NCBI GenBank assembly: GCA_035294855.1
Contig: DATGKD010000048.1
Span: 1 to 21,557 of the forward strand
Reading direction: 5' to 3'
DNA: 21,557 nucleotides
Origin: DATGKD01 sp035294855
Lineage (GTDB): Bacteria; Actinomycetota; Acidimicrobiia; Acidimicrobiales; UBA8190
This document shows, piece by piece, positions 14,438 through 21,557 of this stretch (position 1 is its first letter; the number at the start of each line of letters is the position of its first letter). The notes beneath the pieces are model-generated. The model had not been told where the DNA came from. It searched no databases and saw only the letters and a list, made by a program, of their open reading frames with translations. Both the position numbers and the translations under genes were made by a program.

Positions 14438-15849
14438 ACCCGCCAAACCGCGTCGGTGCCCCCCGTCGCGGGGGAAGCGACCTCGAACGTTCCCGCCAGC
14501 GCCTCTGCCGATCTCATGAGCTCGAGCAGGTTCCCACCTTCGGCACCGGACGCAACAACGGCGCCGTTGTCGGTGACACGGACGACGACGTCGCGGCCGA
14601 CAACGATCTCGACGGAGATCTCGGTGGTTCTCGCATGGCGAGCCGCTTGGCCGAGCAGTCCGCGCAGCGCCGGCACCAGGGCGCCGACGATCTCGGTGCT
14701 CAGGGTCTCGATCGGACCCTCGAAGGTGACCTGCGGCTCGAACCCGAGCGTCCGGCGGGATTCGTTCAACACCGCCAGGATCTCGTCACGGAGCTGGCGA
14801 GTCCGCGTCCCCGGCCGGTGAAGCCGGAAGATTGCACTTCGGACGTCGCGGATCGTGCGGTCCAGCTGGTCGACCACGTCGCGGATCCGCTCGGCCACCA
14901 GGGGATCGCGCGACATGCCCAGCGCGGCTTGCAACGACATGCCCGAGGCGAAGATCCGCTGAATGACGGTGTCGTGCAATTCGCTGGCGATTTGCTCGCG
15001 CTCCTCGGCGACCGCGAGTTGCTCGGCCGTATCCCGAAGGCGCTTCTCGGCGTCGAGTCGTGACCTCATGTCGCGAGCGATGGCCACGAACGGCGGAGGC
15101 GCCAGACCCTCGACCGACGCCGGCGCCTGGATGATGAGCTCCACCGGGATGTCCGCGCCGTCCTTGCGGCGGTGGACGCTGGTCATGCGGTGCGAGGATC
15201 CCTTCTCAAGGTCGAGGGAGAGGACGAGCTTGGCGAACTCGTCTCGATCGAGCTCGGGAGCGAGGTGCACCATCGTCATCTGGCTCAGCTCCTCCGCGCT
15301 GTAGCCCACTTGCTCCACCGCGCCCTGGTTGACGTAGGTGAAGAGCAGGGACTCGCGGTCGAAGAGGAACAAAGCGTCCTCGATGCCGTCCAAGACACCG
15401 AGGATCTCGGCGATGCGGGTTTGTGCGGCCACGCGCTCGGAGATGTCGCGCACCGCGGCGATGACGAGTGGTTCGCGAGCCGTGCGCACCGGGCTGAGGC
15501 TGATCTCGATAGGGAAGGCCGTGCCGTCGCACCTTCGACCCTTCAGCGTCAAGCCCGCCCCCATCGGGCGGGCCCGCGGATCGGCGCGGTAGCGGGTCCG
15601 GTGTGCACGGTGGGCCTGACGGAGCTCGCCGGGCAACAGGACCTCCACCGTCTCGCCGATGAGGCTCGTCCGGTCGTAGCCGAAGAGCAGCTCGATCTGC
15701 CGGTTCACGGCACGGATGCGCCCGCTGTCGTCGACCACCAGAACGCCGTCCGGCGCCGAGTCGAAGAACTCCCACAGGAGCGGGTCGCCGATGTCCAGGT
15801 CCGTCCCGGAAGGTTCCGAAGGTCGGTCCGGCTCCACAAGCTCGGTCAT
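14425..15849 (-). CDS. PAS-PAS sensor kinase paralogue with degenerate ATPase domain
   Basis: A 474-residue paralogue of the kinase at 3802. PAS domain 1 is at about 25-138 and PAS domain 2 at about 145-262. HisKA_3 follows with EREQIASELHDTVIQRIF, which keeps His292. The following GPIETL region also aligns with the other kinase. The HATPase domain, however, is eroded. The N-box Asn is Gln401 (GQAARHA instead of SNAARHA), the G1 box DDGRGV has become DNGAVV, and the G2 glycines are lost (GNLLELMRSAEALAG). ATP binding or catalysis is therefore doubtful. It may act as a heterodimer partner or a phosphatase-type modulator of the intact kinase. The frame is intact, so this is divergence rather than a pseudogene. 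The ATG at 15849 has a G-run upstream. It is divergent from the USP-por operon. Confidence 0.9.
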   Translation of the reverse strand: MTELVEPDRPSEPSGTDLDIGDPLLWEFFDSAPDGVLVVDDSGRIRAVNRQIELLFGYDRTSLIGETVEVLLPGELRQAHRAHRTRYRADPRARPMGAGLTLKGRRCDGTAFPIEISLSPVRTAREPLVIAAVRDISERVAAQTRIAEILGVLDGIEDALFLFDRESLLFTYVNQGAVEQVGYSAEELSQMTMVHLAPELDRDEFAKLVLSLDLEKGSSHRMTSVHRRKDGADIPVELIIQAPASVEGLAPPPFVAIARDMRSRLDAEKRLRDTAEQLAVAEEREQIASELHDTVIQRIFASGMSLQAALGMSRDPLVAERIRDVVDQLDRTIRDVRSAIFRLHRPGTRTRQLRDEILAVLNESRRTLGFEPQVTFEGPIETLSTEIVGALVPALRGLLGQAARHARTTEISVEIVVGRDVVVRVTDNGAVVASGAEGGNLLELMRSAEALAGTFEVASPATGGTDAVWRVPAG

Positions 15850-15942
15850 CGCCCCCCGTTGGGCAGGTGTCGCAAGTCGCTCTTCAAGTTAGCGCCCGGA
15901 CGTGACGCCAAGGGTTGCGGACCGCACCCTCGTCCGAGGTCA

Positions 15943-15992
15943 TGGACCTTCGACCCTGGTGGGAAGAGTCCCCGATTTCCATGATGGAGGCA
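15943..15992 (+). promoter_or_regulatory. DosR-like box and leaderless promoter of the USP-por operon
   Basis: TGGACCTTCGACCC (15943-15956) is identical to the box at 5386 in 12 of 14 positions. CATGAT (15980-15985) is a weak -10 after 23 bp, and seven bases on is the ATG at 15992. GGAGG at 15986-15990 is only one base from the ATG and so too close to act as a normal ribosome site, which again fits a leaderless transcript. Confidence 0.5.
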
Positions 15993-16879
15993 TGCGGACA
16001 GCGTCGGAGAGCAAGGCCATCGTCGTCGGCGTGGACCGGTCAGCGCGTTCGCTCGACGCCCTGAGGTGGGCTGCGGGCCAGGCTCGGCTGCGCGGGACGG
16101 GCCTCCACCTCGTGACCGCGTGGGAGGTCTCGGCCACGTGGTCGCTCGGCTGGCCGCCGGTGCCCCGCGGACTCGACGCGGCCGAGCGCGCCGTGACGGA
16201 TCTTGCCGGGATGGTCGAGGAAGAGCTCGCTGGCTTCGAAGACCTCGACATCCGGACCTCCGACGTCGAAGGACACCCGGGTGCGGTGCTGGTCGCGGCG
16301 TCGACGGGGGCCGACATGCTGGTCGTCGGCAGCCGCGGGCATGGCAACGTCGCCGGGAAGCTGCTGGGCTCGGTCAGCCAGCGCTGTCTGTCGGGCGCCA
16401 CGTGCCCGGTGGCCGTGGTCCACGGGCCGACGGACTCGGACGAGATCGTCGTCGGAGTGGACGGATCGCCGTCGTCGCTCGAAGCGCTCGAATGGGCGGC
16501 TGGAGAAGCACAGCTGTCGGGCGGGTGCCTGCGGGCCATGACCGCATGGGAGTGGCCGGCGGCATACGGCATGTACGTCACCGCCTTCGACCCGGCAACC
16601 GACGCCAGGCGGCTGCTGGAGGACGCATTGAGGACGACCCAGGCTCGCCACCTTTCGCTGAAGGTGGAGGCCCGCGTGGAACAGGGCGCGCCAGCCCGGC
16701 TGCTCACCAGGTCGTCGGGTCACGCCGGACTGCTGGTGGTGGGAAGCCGCGGTCGGGGGCCCGTCAAGGGCACGTTGCTCGGCTCGGTGAGCCAGTACTG
16801 CGCGGCGCACGCGCAGTGTCCGGTCCTCGTGTACCGGACGGGGCGCCGAGTGCCCCGGGCCAGCTCCGACGCGGCGTGA
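15992..16879 (+). CDS. Universal stress protein, tandem UspA domains
   Basis: A 295-residue protein with two UspA domains, about residues 8-145 and 148-285. Each starts with a IVVGVD strand (KAIVVGVDRSARSLDALRWA and DEIVVGVDGSPSSLEALEWA). Each ends with a G-2x-G-9x-G-S motif (VVGSRGHGNVAGKLLGSVS and VVGSRGRGPVKGTLLGSVS) and CPV. Both halves look able to bind ATP. Tandem USPs of this size (Rv1996, Rv2005c, Rv2623) are hallmark DosR-regulon products in mycobacteria; that parallel is from known biology. The next gene, porG, begins 10 bp after the stop, so the USP leads the 2-oxoacid:ferredoxin oxidoreductase operon. An in-frame start at 15902 is unlikely because it lies upstream of the promoter. 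Confidence 0.93.
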   Translation: MRTASESKAIVVGVDRSARSLDALRWAAGQARLRGTGLHLVTAWEVSATWSLGWPPVPRGLDAAERAVTDLAGMVEEELAGFEDLDIRTSDVEGHPGAVLVAASTGADMLVVGSRGHGNVAGKLLGSVSQRCLSGATCPVAVVHGPTDSDEIVVGVDGSPSSLEALEWAAGEAQLSGGCLRAMTAWEWPAAYGMYVTAFDPATDARRLLEDALRTTQARHLSLKVEARVEQGAPARLLTRSSGHAGLLVVGSRGRGPVKGTLLGSVSQYCAAHAQCPVLVYRTGRRVPRASSDAA

Positions 16880-16889
16880 GGGGGCGGAC

Positions 16890-17498
16890 GTGAGCGAGCG
16901 CAGTGCGCCTTTCCAGGTTCGTCTCCACGGTCGCGGCGGCCAGGGAGTCGTCACGGCGGCCGAGTTGCTGTCCGTCGCGGCGTTCCTCGACGGGAGGTGT
17001 GCGCAGGCGTTCCCGAGCTTCGGGTCCGAGCGCACCGGAGCACCTGTCGTGGCCTTCTGTCGCATCGCCGACGAGCGGATCCGGACGAGGGAACCGGTCG
17101 TGGATCCGGACGCGCTCATCCTCCAGGACGCCACACTGCTGCACCAGGTCGAGGTGTTCGCCGGGCTACGTGGTGACGCGTACGTCTTGATCAACTCGTC
17201 GCTCGCCTTCGACGATCTCGGCCTCGAGGACCTCCGTCACCTGTCCCGGCCGGAGCGTCTCCTCACCGTGCGCGCCACGGAGATCGCCCTCGAGGTGACC
17301 GGTCGCCCGGTCCCGAACGTCGTCATGCTGGGGGGCTTCGCGGCAGCGACGGACGTGGTGTCCCTGGACTCGGTCCTGTCGGCGGTCCGCCGGCGCTTCC
17401 CAGGATCGTTGGGAGACGCCAACGTCGCCGCGGCGACTGCGGCATACGACGCCGTGAAACGCGAGCGCCAGGAGATGGCCGGTGTTGCGGCAGATTGA
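16890..17498 (+). CDS. porG: 2-oxoacid (pyruvate):ferredoxin oxidoreductase gamma subunit
   Basis: Gamma subunit (202 residues) of a multi-subunit POR/VOR-type enzyme. The opening VRLHGRGGQGVVTAAELLSVAA is the family hallmark (GxGGQGxxxA), and FPSFGSERTGAPVVAFCRI is the second conserved block; together these belong to the domain that contacts coenzyme A. NVVMLGGFAA follows near the C-terminus. The GTG at 16890 has GAGGGGG a few bases upstream. The gene is 10 bp downstream of the tandem USP and overlaps the alpha-subunit start by 17 bp. The complex acts in the cytoplasm. Confidence 0.92.
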   Translation: MSERSAPFQVRLHGRGGQGVVTAAELLSVAAFLDGRCAQAFPSFGSERTGAPVVAFCRIADERIRTREPVVDPDALILQDATLLHQVEVFAGLRGDAYVLINSSLAFDDLGLEDLRHLSRPERLLTVRATEIALEVTGRPVPNVVMLGGFAAATDVVSLDSVLSAVRRRFPGSLGDANVAAATAAYDAVKRERQEMAGVAAD

Positions 17499-18735
17499 GG
17501 GCTCGCGTGCGGTGGCCGAAACCGTCGGGGCATGCCGCCCCGAGGTCGTCTGCGCGTACCCCATCTCCCCGCAGACGCACATCATCGAAGCCATCGGCGC
17601 CATGGTGAAGGCGGGCGACCTCACCCCGTGCGAGTTCATCAACGTGGAGTCGGAGTTCGCCGCGATGTCTGTGTGCATCGGTGCCTCGGCGGCCGGCGCG
17701 CGTGCCTACACCGCCACGGCGAGCCAGGGCCTGTTGTTCATGGTCGAGGCGGTGTACAACGCTTCTGGTCTGGGCCTGCCCATCGTCATGACCGTTGCCA
17801 ACCGGGCGATCGGGGCGCCCATCAACATCTGGAACGACCACAGCGACGCCATGGCAGTGCGCGACGCCGGCTGGATCCAGCTGTTCGCGGAGACGAACCA
17901 AGAGGCCGCCGACCTCCACGTCCAGGCCTTCCGTTTGGCGGAGGAGCTCTCGGTCCCCGTCATGGTCAACATGGACGGCTTCGTGCTCACCCACGCGTTC
18001 GAGGCCGTGGACACCCCTTCGCAGGAGCAGGTCGACGCCTTTCTGCCTGCCTACGAGCCCCGGCAGGTGCTCGACCCGGACGAGCCGGTTTCGATCGGCG
18101 CCATGGTCGGCCCCGAGGCGTTCGAGGAGGTGCGGTACCTGGCGCACTTCAAGCAGCTGCAGGCCCTCGACCGGATCCCCGAAATCGCGTCGGAATTCTC
18201 CGACACGTTCGGTCGGCGCTCGGGCGGCCTGGTGAGCTCGTACCGATCGGAGGACGCCCACACGGTCGTGGTCGCCATGGGCTCGATGCTCGGGACCATC
18301 AAGGACGCCGTGGACGAGCTCCGTGGTCGTGGGGAGCGTGTCGGTGTCGTCGGCGTCGGGACGTTCCGGCCCTTCCCGCAGGCGGCCGTCCGAGGCGCGT
18401 TGGCGCACGCGCATCGCGTCGTCGTGGTGGAGAAGGCGCTCGCGCCCGGCGCCGGAGGGATCTTGGCGATGGACGTGGAGGCGGCGCTGGCCGGGCTCGG
18501 CATCCGTACGCACGCCGTCGTGGCCGGACTCGGCGGACGGTCGATCACCCAGGCCTCGTTCCGAAGCCTCATCGGGCGCGCAGATTCGAACATGCTCGAC
18601 GCCTTGACGTTCCTCGACCTCGACACTGGGCTCGTCGAGCGGGAGCTCGCCCGAATGGCGGCCCGTCGCCGATCGGGCCCGAGCGCAGAGAACCTGCTGC
18701 GCGACGTCGGCAGCCTGTCGGCGCGGGTGATGTGA
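17482..18735 (+). CDS. porA: 2-oxoacid (pyruvate):ferredoxin oxidoreductase alpha subunit
   Basis: Alpha subunit of 417 residues. The N-terminal YPISPQTHIIE with INVESEFAAMSVCIGAS is the classic pyrimidine-binding domain I signature. PIVMTVANRAIGAPINIWNDHSD is typical of pyruvate-specific members, and the transketolase-like domain II begins around AHTVVVAMGSMLGTIKDAV. With porB it decarboxylates a 2-oxoacid, most likely pyruvate, to acetyl-CoA and sends two electrons to ferredoxin. The GTG at 17482 is preceded by AGGAG at 17471-17475. The stop overlaps the porB start (TGATG). Pyruvate rather than branched 2-oxoacids is inferred from motifs, not proven. Confidence 0.93.
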   Translation: MLRQIEGSRAVAETVGACRPEVVCAYPISPQTHIIEAIGAMVKAGDLTPCEFINVESEFAAMSVCIGASAAGARAYTATASQGLLFMVEAVYNASGLGLPIVMTVANRAIGAPINIWNDHSDAMAVRDAGWIQLFAETNQEAADLHVQAFRLAEELSVPVMVNMDGFVLTHAFEAVDTPSQEQVDAFLPAYEPRQVLDPDEPVSIGAMVGPEAFEEVRYLAHFKQLQALDRIPEIASEFSDTFGRRSGGLVSSYRSEDAHTVVVAMGSMLGTIKDAVDELRGRGERVGVVGVGTFRPFPQAAVRGALAHAHRVVVVEKALAPGAGGILAMDVEAALAGLGIRTHAVVAGLGGRSITQASFRSLIGRADSNMLDALTFLDLDTGLVERELARMAARRRSGPSAENLLRDVGSLSARVM

Positions 18736-19865
18736 TGATGCAGACTCCTCAGCGACCGCACGACGAGCCGGTCAAGTTCTACCAGACAGGCAGCTTCGCG
18801 GCGGGCAACCGCCTGCTGCCCGCGGAGTTGCGGACGGTCCAGTCGGACGCACAGCGGAACAACTCGCTCAACTCGGGCCATCGCGCCTGCCAAGGCTGTG
18901 GCGAGGCGCTCGGCGCGCGCTACGCCTTGGACGCGGCCATGCGCGCTACCGAGGGCCGCATGGTGGCCGTCAACGCCACCGGGTGCCTTGAGGTGTTCTC
19001 CACGCCGTACCCCGAGTCGTCGTGGCGTGTCCCTTGGTTGCACTCGCTCTTCGGCAACGCGCCCGCGGTGGCGACCGGCGTGGCCGCCGCCCTCAAGGTG
19101 AAGGGCAGAAGCGATGTGCGTGTGGTGGCGCAAGCGGGTGACGGGGGAACCGTCGACATCGGATTCGGCTGCCTTTCGGGGATGTTCGAGCGCAACGACG
19201 ACGTGTTGTTCGTCTGCTACGACAACGAGGGCTACATGAACACCGGCGTACAGCGTTCGGGCGCCACGCCGGCCGCGGCACGCACGGCCACCACCGAAGC
19301 CGTCGGAGACGAGCCCGGCAACCGGTTCGGACAGGGCAAGAACCTCCCGCTCCTGGCCGTCGCCCATGAGATCCCCTACGTGGCGACCGCCACCGTGGCG
19401 GACCTGCACGACCTCGAGCGCAAGGTGCAGCGGGCGATGGCCGTCCATGGCGCGCGTTACATCCACGTGCTCGTGCCGTGCCCACTCGGGTGGGGGGCGG
19501 CGTCGCGCGACACGATCCGAATTGCCCGCCTCGCCCAGGAGTCCGGGTTGTTCCCCGTGTTCGAGGCGGAGCACGGGCGGATCACCGCGGTGTCGAAGAT
19601 CAGGCACCGGGTGAGTGTCGACGAGTACCTCCGCCTCCAGAGCCGCTTCGGGCACCTCTTCGGCGCGTCGCCCCGGCCCGACATCGTGCAACGGATCCAG
19701 GCCGATGCCGATCGCAACATCCGTCGGTTCGGCCTCGACGATGCCGACGATCCAGCCCTCGTCGAGCCAGTATCCGATGACGCAGCCTCCGAAGATGCAG
19801 TCTCCGAAGATGCAGTCTCCGAAGAGCCCCATGTCGTCCTCGCCGGACCGGGAGGAGGCTCGTGA
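18735..19865 (+). CDS. porB: 2-oxoacid (pyruvate):ferredoxin oxidoreductase beta subunit (TPP-binding)
   Basis: Beta subunit of 376 residues. It binds thiamine pyrophosphate: GDGGTVDIGFG (136-145) and YDNEGYMNTG (162-171) form the GDG...N motif with its Mg2+ ligands. Cluster ligands appear as CQGCGE (Cys52, Cys55), Cys84 in ATGCLEVF, and a Cys in VPCPLGWG. An N-terminal extension of about 45 residues precedes the first Cys pair. The C-terminus carries an unusual acidic tail with repeats of SEDAV (about residues 347-362) encoded by 15-bp DNA repeats. The ATG at 18735 shares one base with the porA stop; the ATG at 18738 is an alternative. The stop likewise overlaps the next start. Confidence 0.93.
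   Translation: MMQTPQRPHDEPVKFYQTGSFAAGNRLLPAELRTVQSDAQRNNSLNSGHRACQGCGEALGARYALDAAMRATEGRMVAVNATGCLEVFSTPYPESSWRVPWLHSLFGNAPAVATGVAAALKVKGRSDVRVVAQAGDGGTVDIGFGCLSGMFERNDDVLFVCYDNEGYMNTGVQRSGATPAAARTATTEAVGDEPGNRFGQGKNLPLLAVAHEIPYVATATVADLHDLERKVQRAMAVHGARYIHVLVPCPLGWGAASRDTIRIARLAQESGLFPVFEAEHGRITAVSKIRHRVSVDEYLRLQSRFGHLFGASPRPDIVQRIQADADRNIRRFGLDDADDPALVEPVSDDAASEDAVSEDAVSEEPHVVLAGPGGGS
19773..19817. repeat. 15-bp tandem repeat at the 3' end of porB
   Basis: Three units: TCCGATGACGCAGCC (19773-19787) and two identical TCCGAAGATGCAGTC (19788-19802, 19803-19817), with a partial fourth beginning TCCGAAGA (19818-19825). They encode acidic SEDAV pentapeptides. The stretch has a lower GC content than the surrounding gene. 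The unit length equals that in the protease gene, but the sequence is unrelated. Confidence 0.9.
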
Positions 19866-21490
19866 TGGAGAAGCCCTTTGCGATCACCCTCGACATCGAG
19901 TCGAGCCTCGCCAACAAGACCGGGACGTGGCGCGTGGAGCGACCCGTCTACGTCGACCGGATGCCCCCCTGCAACGACGCCTGCCCGGCCGGGGAGAACA
20001 TCCAGCAGTGGCTGTACCACGCAGAAGAGGGCGCGTACCGCGCCGCCTGGGAGACGCTCGTCGCCGACAACCCGATGCCGGCCATCATGGGGCGGGTCTG
20101 CTACCACCCGTGCGAAACGGCGTGCAACCGGGCCCAGCTCGACGAGTCGGTCGGGATCAACGCGGTGGAGCGGTTCCTGGGCGACCACGCCATCGCGCAG
20201 GGGTGGGACCTGCCGCCTCCCGCGCCCGCCACGGGGCGGCGCGTGCTCGTCGTCGGTGCCGGCCCGGCGGGCCTGTCCGTGGCGTACCAGCTTCGGCGGC
20301 TCGGTCACGCGGTCACCATCCGCGAGAAGGCTTCGAAGCCCGGCGGCATGATGCGCTTCGGCATCCCCAAGTACCGGCTCCCCCGAGACGTGGTGGACGC
20401 CGAGATCGAACGACTGCTCGCCCTCGGCATCGACCTCGAGCTCGGTTCAGCCGTCTCGGACGTCGGCGCGGTCATGCGGGCGGATGGGTACGACGCGTCG
20501 TTCCTCGCCGTGGGCGCCGAGATCTCGAAGCGGACGTACCTGCCGGCGGGCGATTCCGCCCGGGTGGTCGACGCCGTGTCGCTGTTGCGCAGCATGGAGG
20601 GTGAGGAAGCGCCGCTGCTGGGACGGCGCGTCGCCATCTACGGCGGGGGCGATACGGCCATGGACGCCGCCCGGACCGCACGTCGGCTGGGGGCGACCGA
20701 TGCCGTCGTCGTGTACCGCCGCACGAGGGACCGGATGCCCGCCCATGACATCGAGGTGGAGGAGGCGCTCGAGGAGGGCGTCGCGATGAAGTGGCTTTCC
20801 ACTGTCAAGAGCGTCGGGAACGACCGGCTCGTCATCGAAAAGATGCAACTGGACGAAGCCGGCTTTCCCCAGCCAACCGGCGAACTCGAGGAACTCGCCG
20901 CCGACTCGCTCGTGCTCGCGCTGGGACAGGAGTCCGACCTGTCGCTCGTGGACGGGAGTGACGGCATCGTCGTCGCCGACGGGGTCGTCCAGGTGGGGTC
21001 CGACATGATGACGGGATGCCCAGGGATCTTCGCCGGAGGCGACATGGTTCCCGCCGAGCGGACCGTCACGACGGCGATCGGCCATGGCAAGCGCGCCGCC
21101 CGCAACATCGACGCGTGGCTCCGCGGTGGGTCGTACGAATCCGGACCGCGTCACGAACTGGCCAACTTCTCAGGACTCAACACCTGGTACTACGCCGACG
21201 CGCCGAAGACCGTGCAACCTCACCTCGAGCTCGCCCGGCGAGTCTCCACGTTCGACGAGGTCACAGGGGGCCTCGACGAGTCCACCGCGCTGTTCGAGGC
21301 CCGTCGCTGCTTGTCGTGCGGCAACTGCTTCTCGTGCGACAACTGCTTCGGCGTGTGCCCCGACAACGCAGTCATCAAGCTCGAGCCGGGACGGAACTAC
21401 GCCTTCGACTACGACTACTGCAAGGGCTGCGGGATCTGTGCGGCCGAGTGCCCCTGCGGCGCCATCGTCATGGTGCCCGAGCGCACCTGA
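19865..21490 (+). CDS. GltD-like NAD(P)H oxidoreductase fused to a ferredoxin domain
   Basis: A 541-residue fusion. Residues 30-115 hold the Fer4_20 domain of glutamate-synthase small subunits (CNDACPAGENIQ, then CYHPCETAC). A Rossmann FAD motif, GAGPAGLSVAYQL, starts at 131. The NAD(P) domain has GGGDTAMDAARTA (260-272) and VVYRRTRDRMPA, whose arginines favour NADPH. A GDM FAD-end motif is near 391. The C-terminus (482-531) is a 2x[4Fe-4S] ferredoxin, CLSCGNC...CDNCFGVCP and CKGCGICAAECP. It takes the place of the separate PorD ferredoxin subunit and could move POR electrons to NADP+, or the reverse. No glutamate-synthase large subunit is present, so a role in POR-linked electron transfer is more likely than glutamate synthesis. 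The ATG at 19865 has GGAGGAGG 6 nt upstream. Confidence 0.92.
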   Translation: MEKPFAITLDIESSLANKTGTWRVERPVYVDRMPPCNDACPAGENIQQWLYHAEEGAYRAAWETLVADNPMPAIMGRVCYHPCETACNRAQLDESVGINAVERFLGDHAIAQGWDLPPPAPATGRRVLVVGAGPAGLSVAYQLRRLGHAVTIREKASKPGGMMRFGIPKYRLPRDVVDAEIERLLALGIDLELGSAVSDVGAVMRADGYDASFLAVGAEISKRTYLPAGDSARVVDAVSLLRSMEGEEAPLLGRRVAIYGGGDTAMDAARTARRLGATDAVVVYRRTRDRMPAHDIEVEEALEEGVAMKWLSTVKSVGNDRLVIEKMQLDEAGFPQPTGELEELAADSLVLALGQESDLSLVDGSDGIVVADGVVQVGSDMMTGCPGIFAGGDMVPAERTVTTAIGHGKRAARNIDAWLRGGSYESGPRHELANFSGLNTWYYADAPKTVQPHLELARRVSTFDEVTGGLDESTALFEARRCLSCGNCFSCDNCFGVCPDNAVIKLEPGRNYAFDYDYCKGCGICAAECPCGAIVMVPERT

Positions 21491-21557
21491 CTTCAGCGCA
21501 CCCTGACTTCAGCGCACCCTGACTTCAGCGCACCCTGACTTCAGCGCACCCTGACTT
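21491..21557. repeat. 16-bp tandem repeat array at the window end
   Basis: Four exact copies of CTTCAGCGCACCCTGA (21491-21554) followed by CTT, so the array probably continues beyond the window. The last 11 bases of the preceding gene, AGCGCACCTGA (21480-21490), match the end of the unit except for one C. This suggests that the array grew from the gene's own 3' end. Confidence 0.95.

Noticed and set aside
15886..15930. DosR-like box for the minus-strand kinase, upstream of TAACTT (15891-15886).
   Set aside because: The -10 is acceptable, but the sequence at the expected box position (15916-15929) matches only a few box bases.
15961..15973. GGGAAGAGTCCCC as a second palindromic box in the USP promoter.
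   Set aside because: Half-sites are two bases too close compared with the other boxes.

Overview
The window looks like a chromosomal stretch from a high-GC actinobacterium (phylum Actinomycetota). The evidence is strongly G/C-biased third codon positions, frequent GTG starts, ATGA and GTGA gene overlaps, apparently leaderless starts, and a gene mix that resembles a mycobacterial DosR (dormancy/hypoxia) regulon. I cannot name the species. There are no rRNA or tRNA genes, insertion sequences or CRISPR arrays, and almost every base is coding or promoter.

Layout. (1) 1-3725, plus strand: a pyridoxamine-phosphate-oxidase-like flavin-barrel protein, a single-domain universal stress protein (USP), glyceraldehyde-3-phosphate dehydrogenase, two more flavin-barrel paralogues and a second USP. 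(2) 3802-5226: a PAS-PAS sensor histidine kinase of the DosS/NarX-like HisKA_3 class. (3) 5227-5683: a promoter region and a 69-residue unknown protein. (4) 5728-13024, minus strand: a nine-gene operon for a cytoplasmic group 3b (NADP-linked) [NiFe] hydrogenase. In transcription order it holds the beta iron-sulfur subunit, a cyclic-nucleotide-binding-like protein, the gamma FAD/[2Fe-2S] subunit, the small subunit, the large subunit, a maturation endopeptidase, HypC, an EamA transporter and a DUF6390-like protein. (5) 13169-14368, plus: a patatin-like hydrolase divergent from the hydrogenase operon. (6) 14425-15849, minus: a second PAS-PAS kinase with a degraded ATPase domain. (7) 15992-21490, plus: a tandem-domain USP followed by 2-oxoacid (pyruvate):ferredoxin oxidoreductase subunits gamma, alpha and beta, and a GltD-like NAD(P)H oxidoreductase fused to a C-terminal ferredoxin domain. 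The window ends inside a 16-bp tandem repeat.

How the genes could work together. GAPDH yields NADH. The pyruvate:ferredoxin oxidoreductase makes acetyl-CoA and low-potential electrons. The GltD-ferredoxin protein could pass these electrons to NADP+, and the 3b hydrogenase could release them as H2. This would be a compact fermentative, redox-balancing route, accompanied by stress proteins and two sensor kinases. Several promoters carry an imperfect palindrome of the form GGGnC-N4-GnCCC, like the DosR box, about 23-24 bp upstream of a possible -10 element. In three cases this places the predicted transcript start at the start codon of a gene with no usable Shine-Dalgarno. The shared geometry is the most interesting pattern here; it was found by eye and has not been tested statistically. 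No DosR-type response regulator lies in the window.
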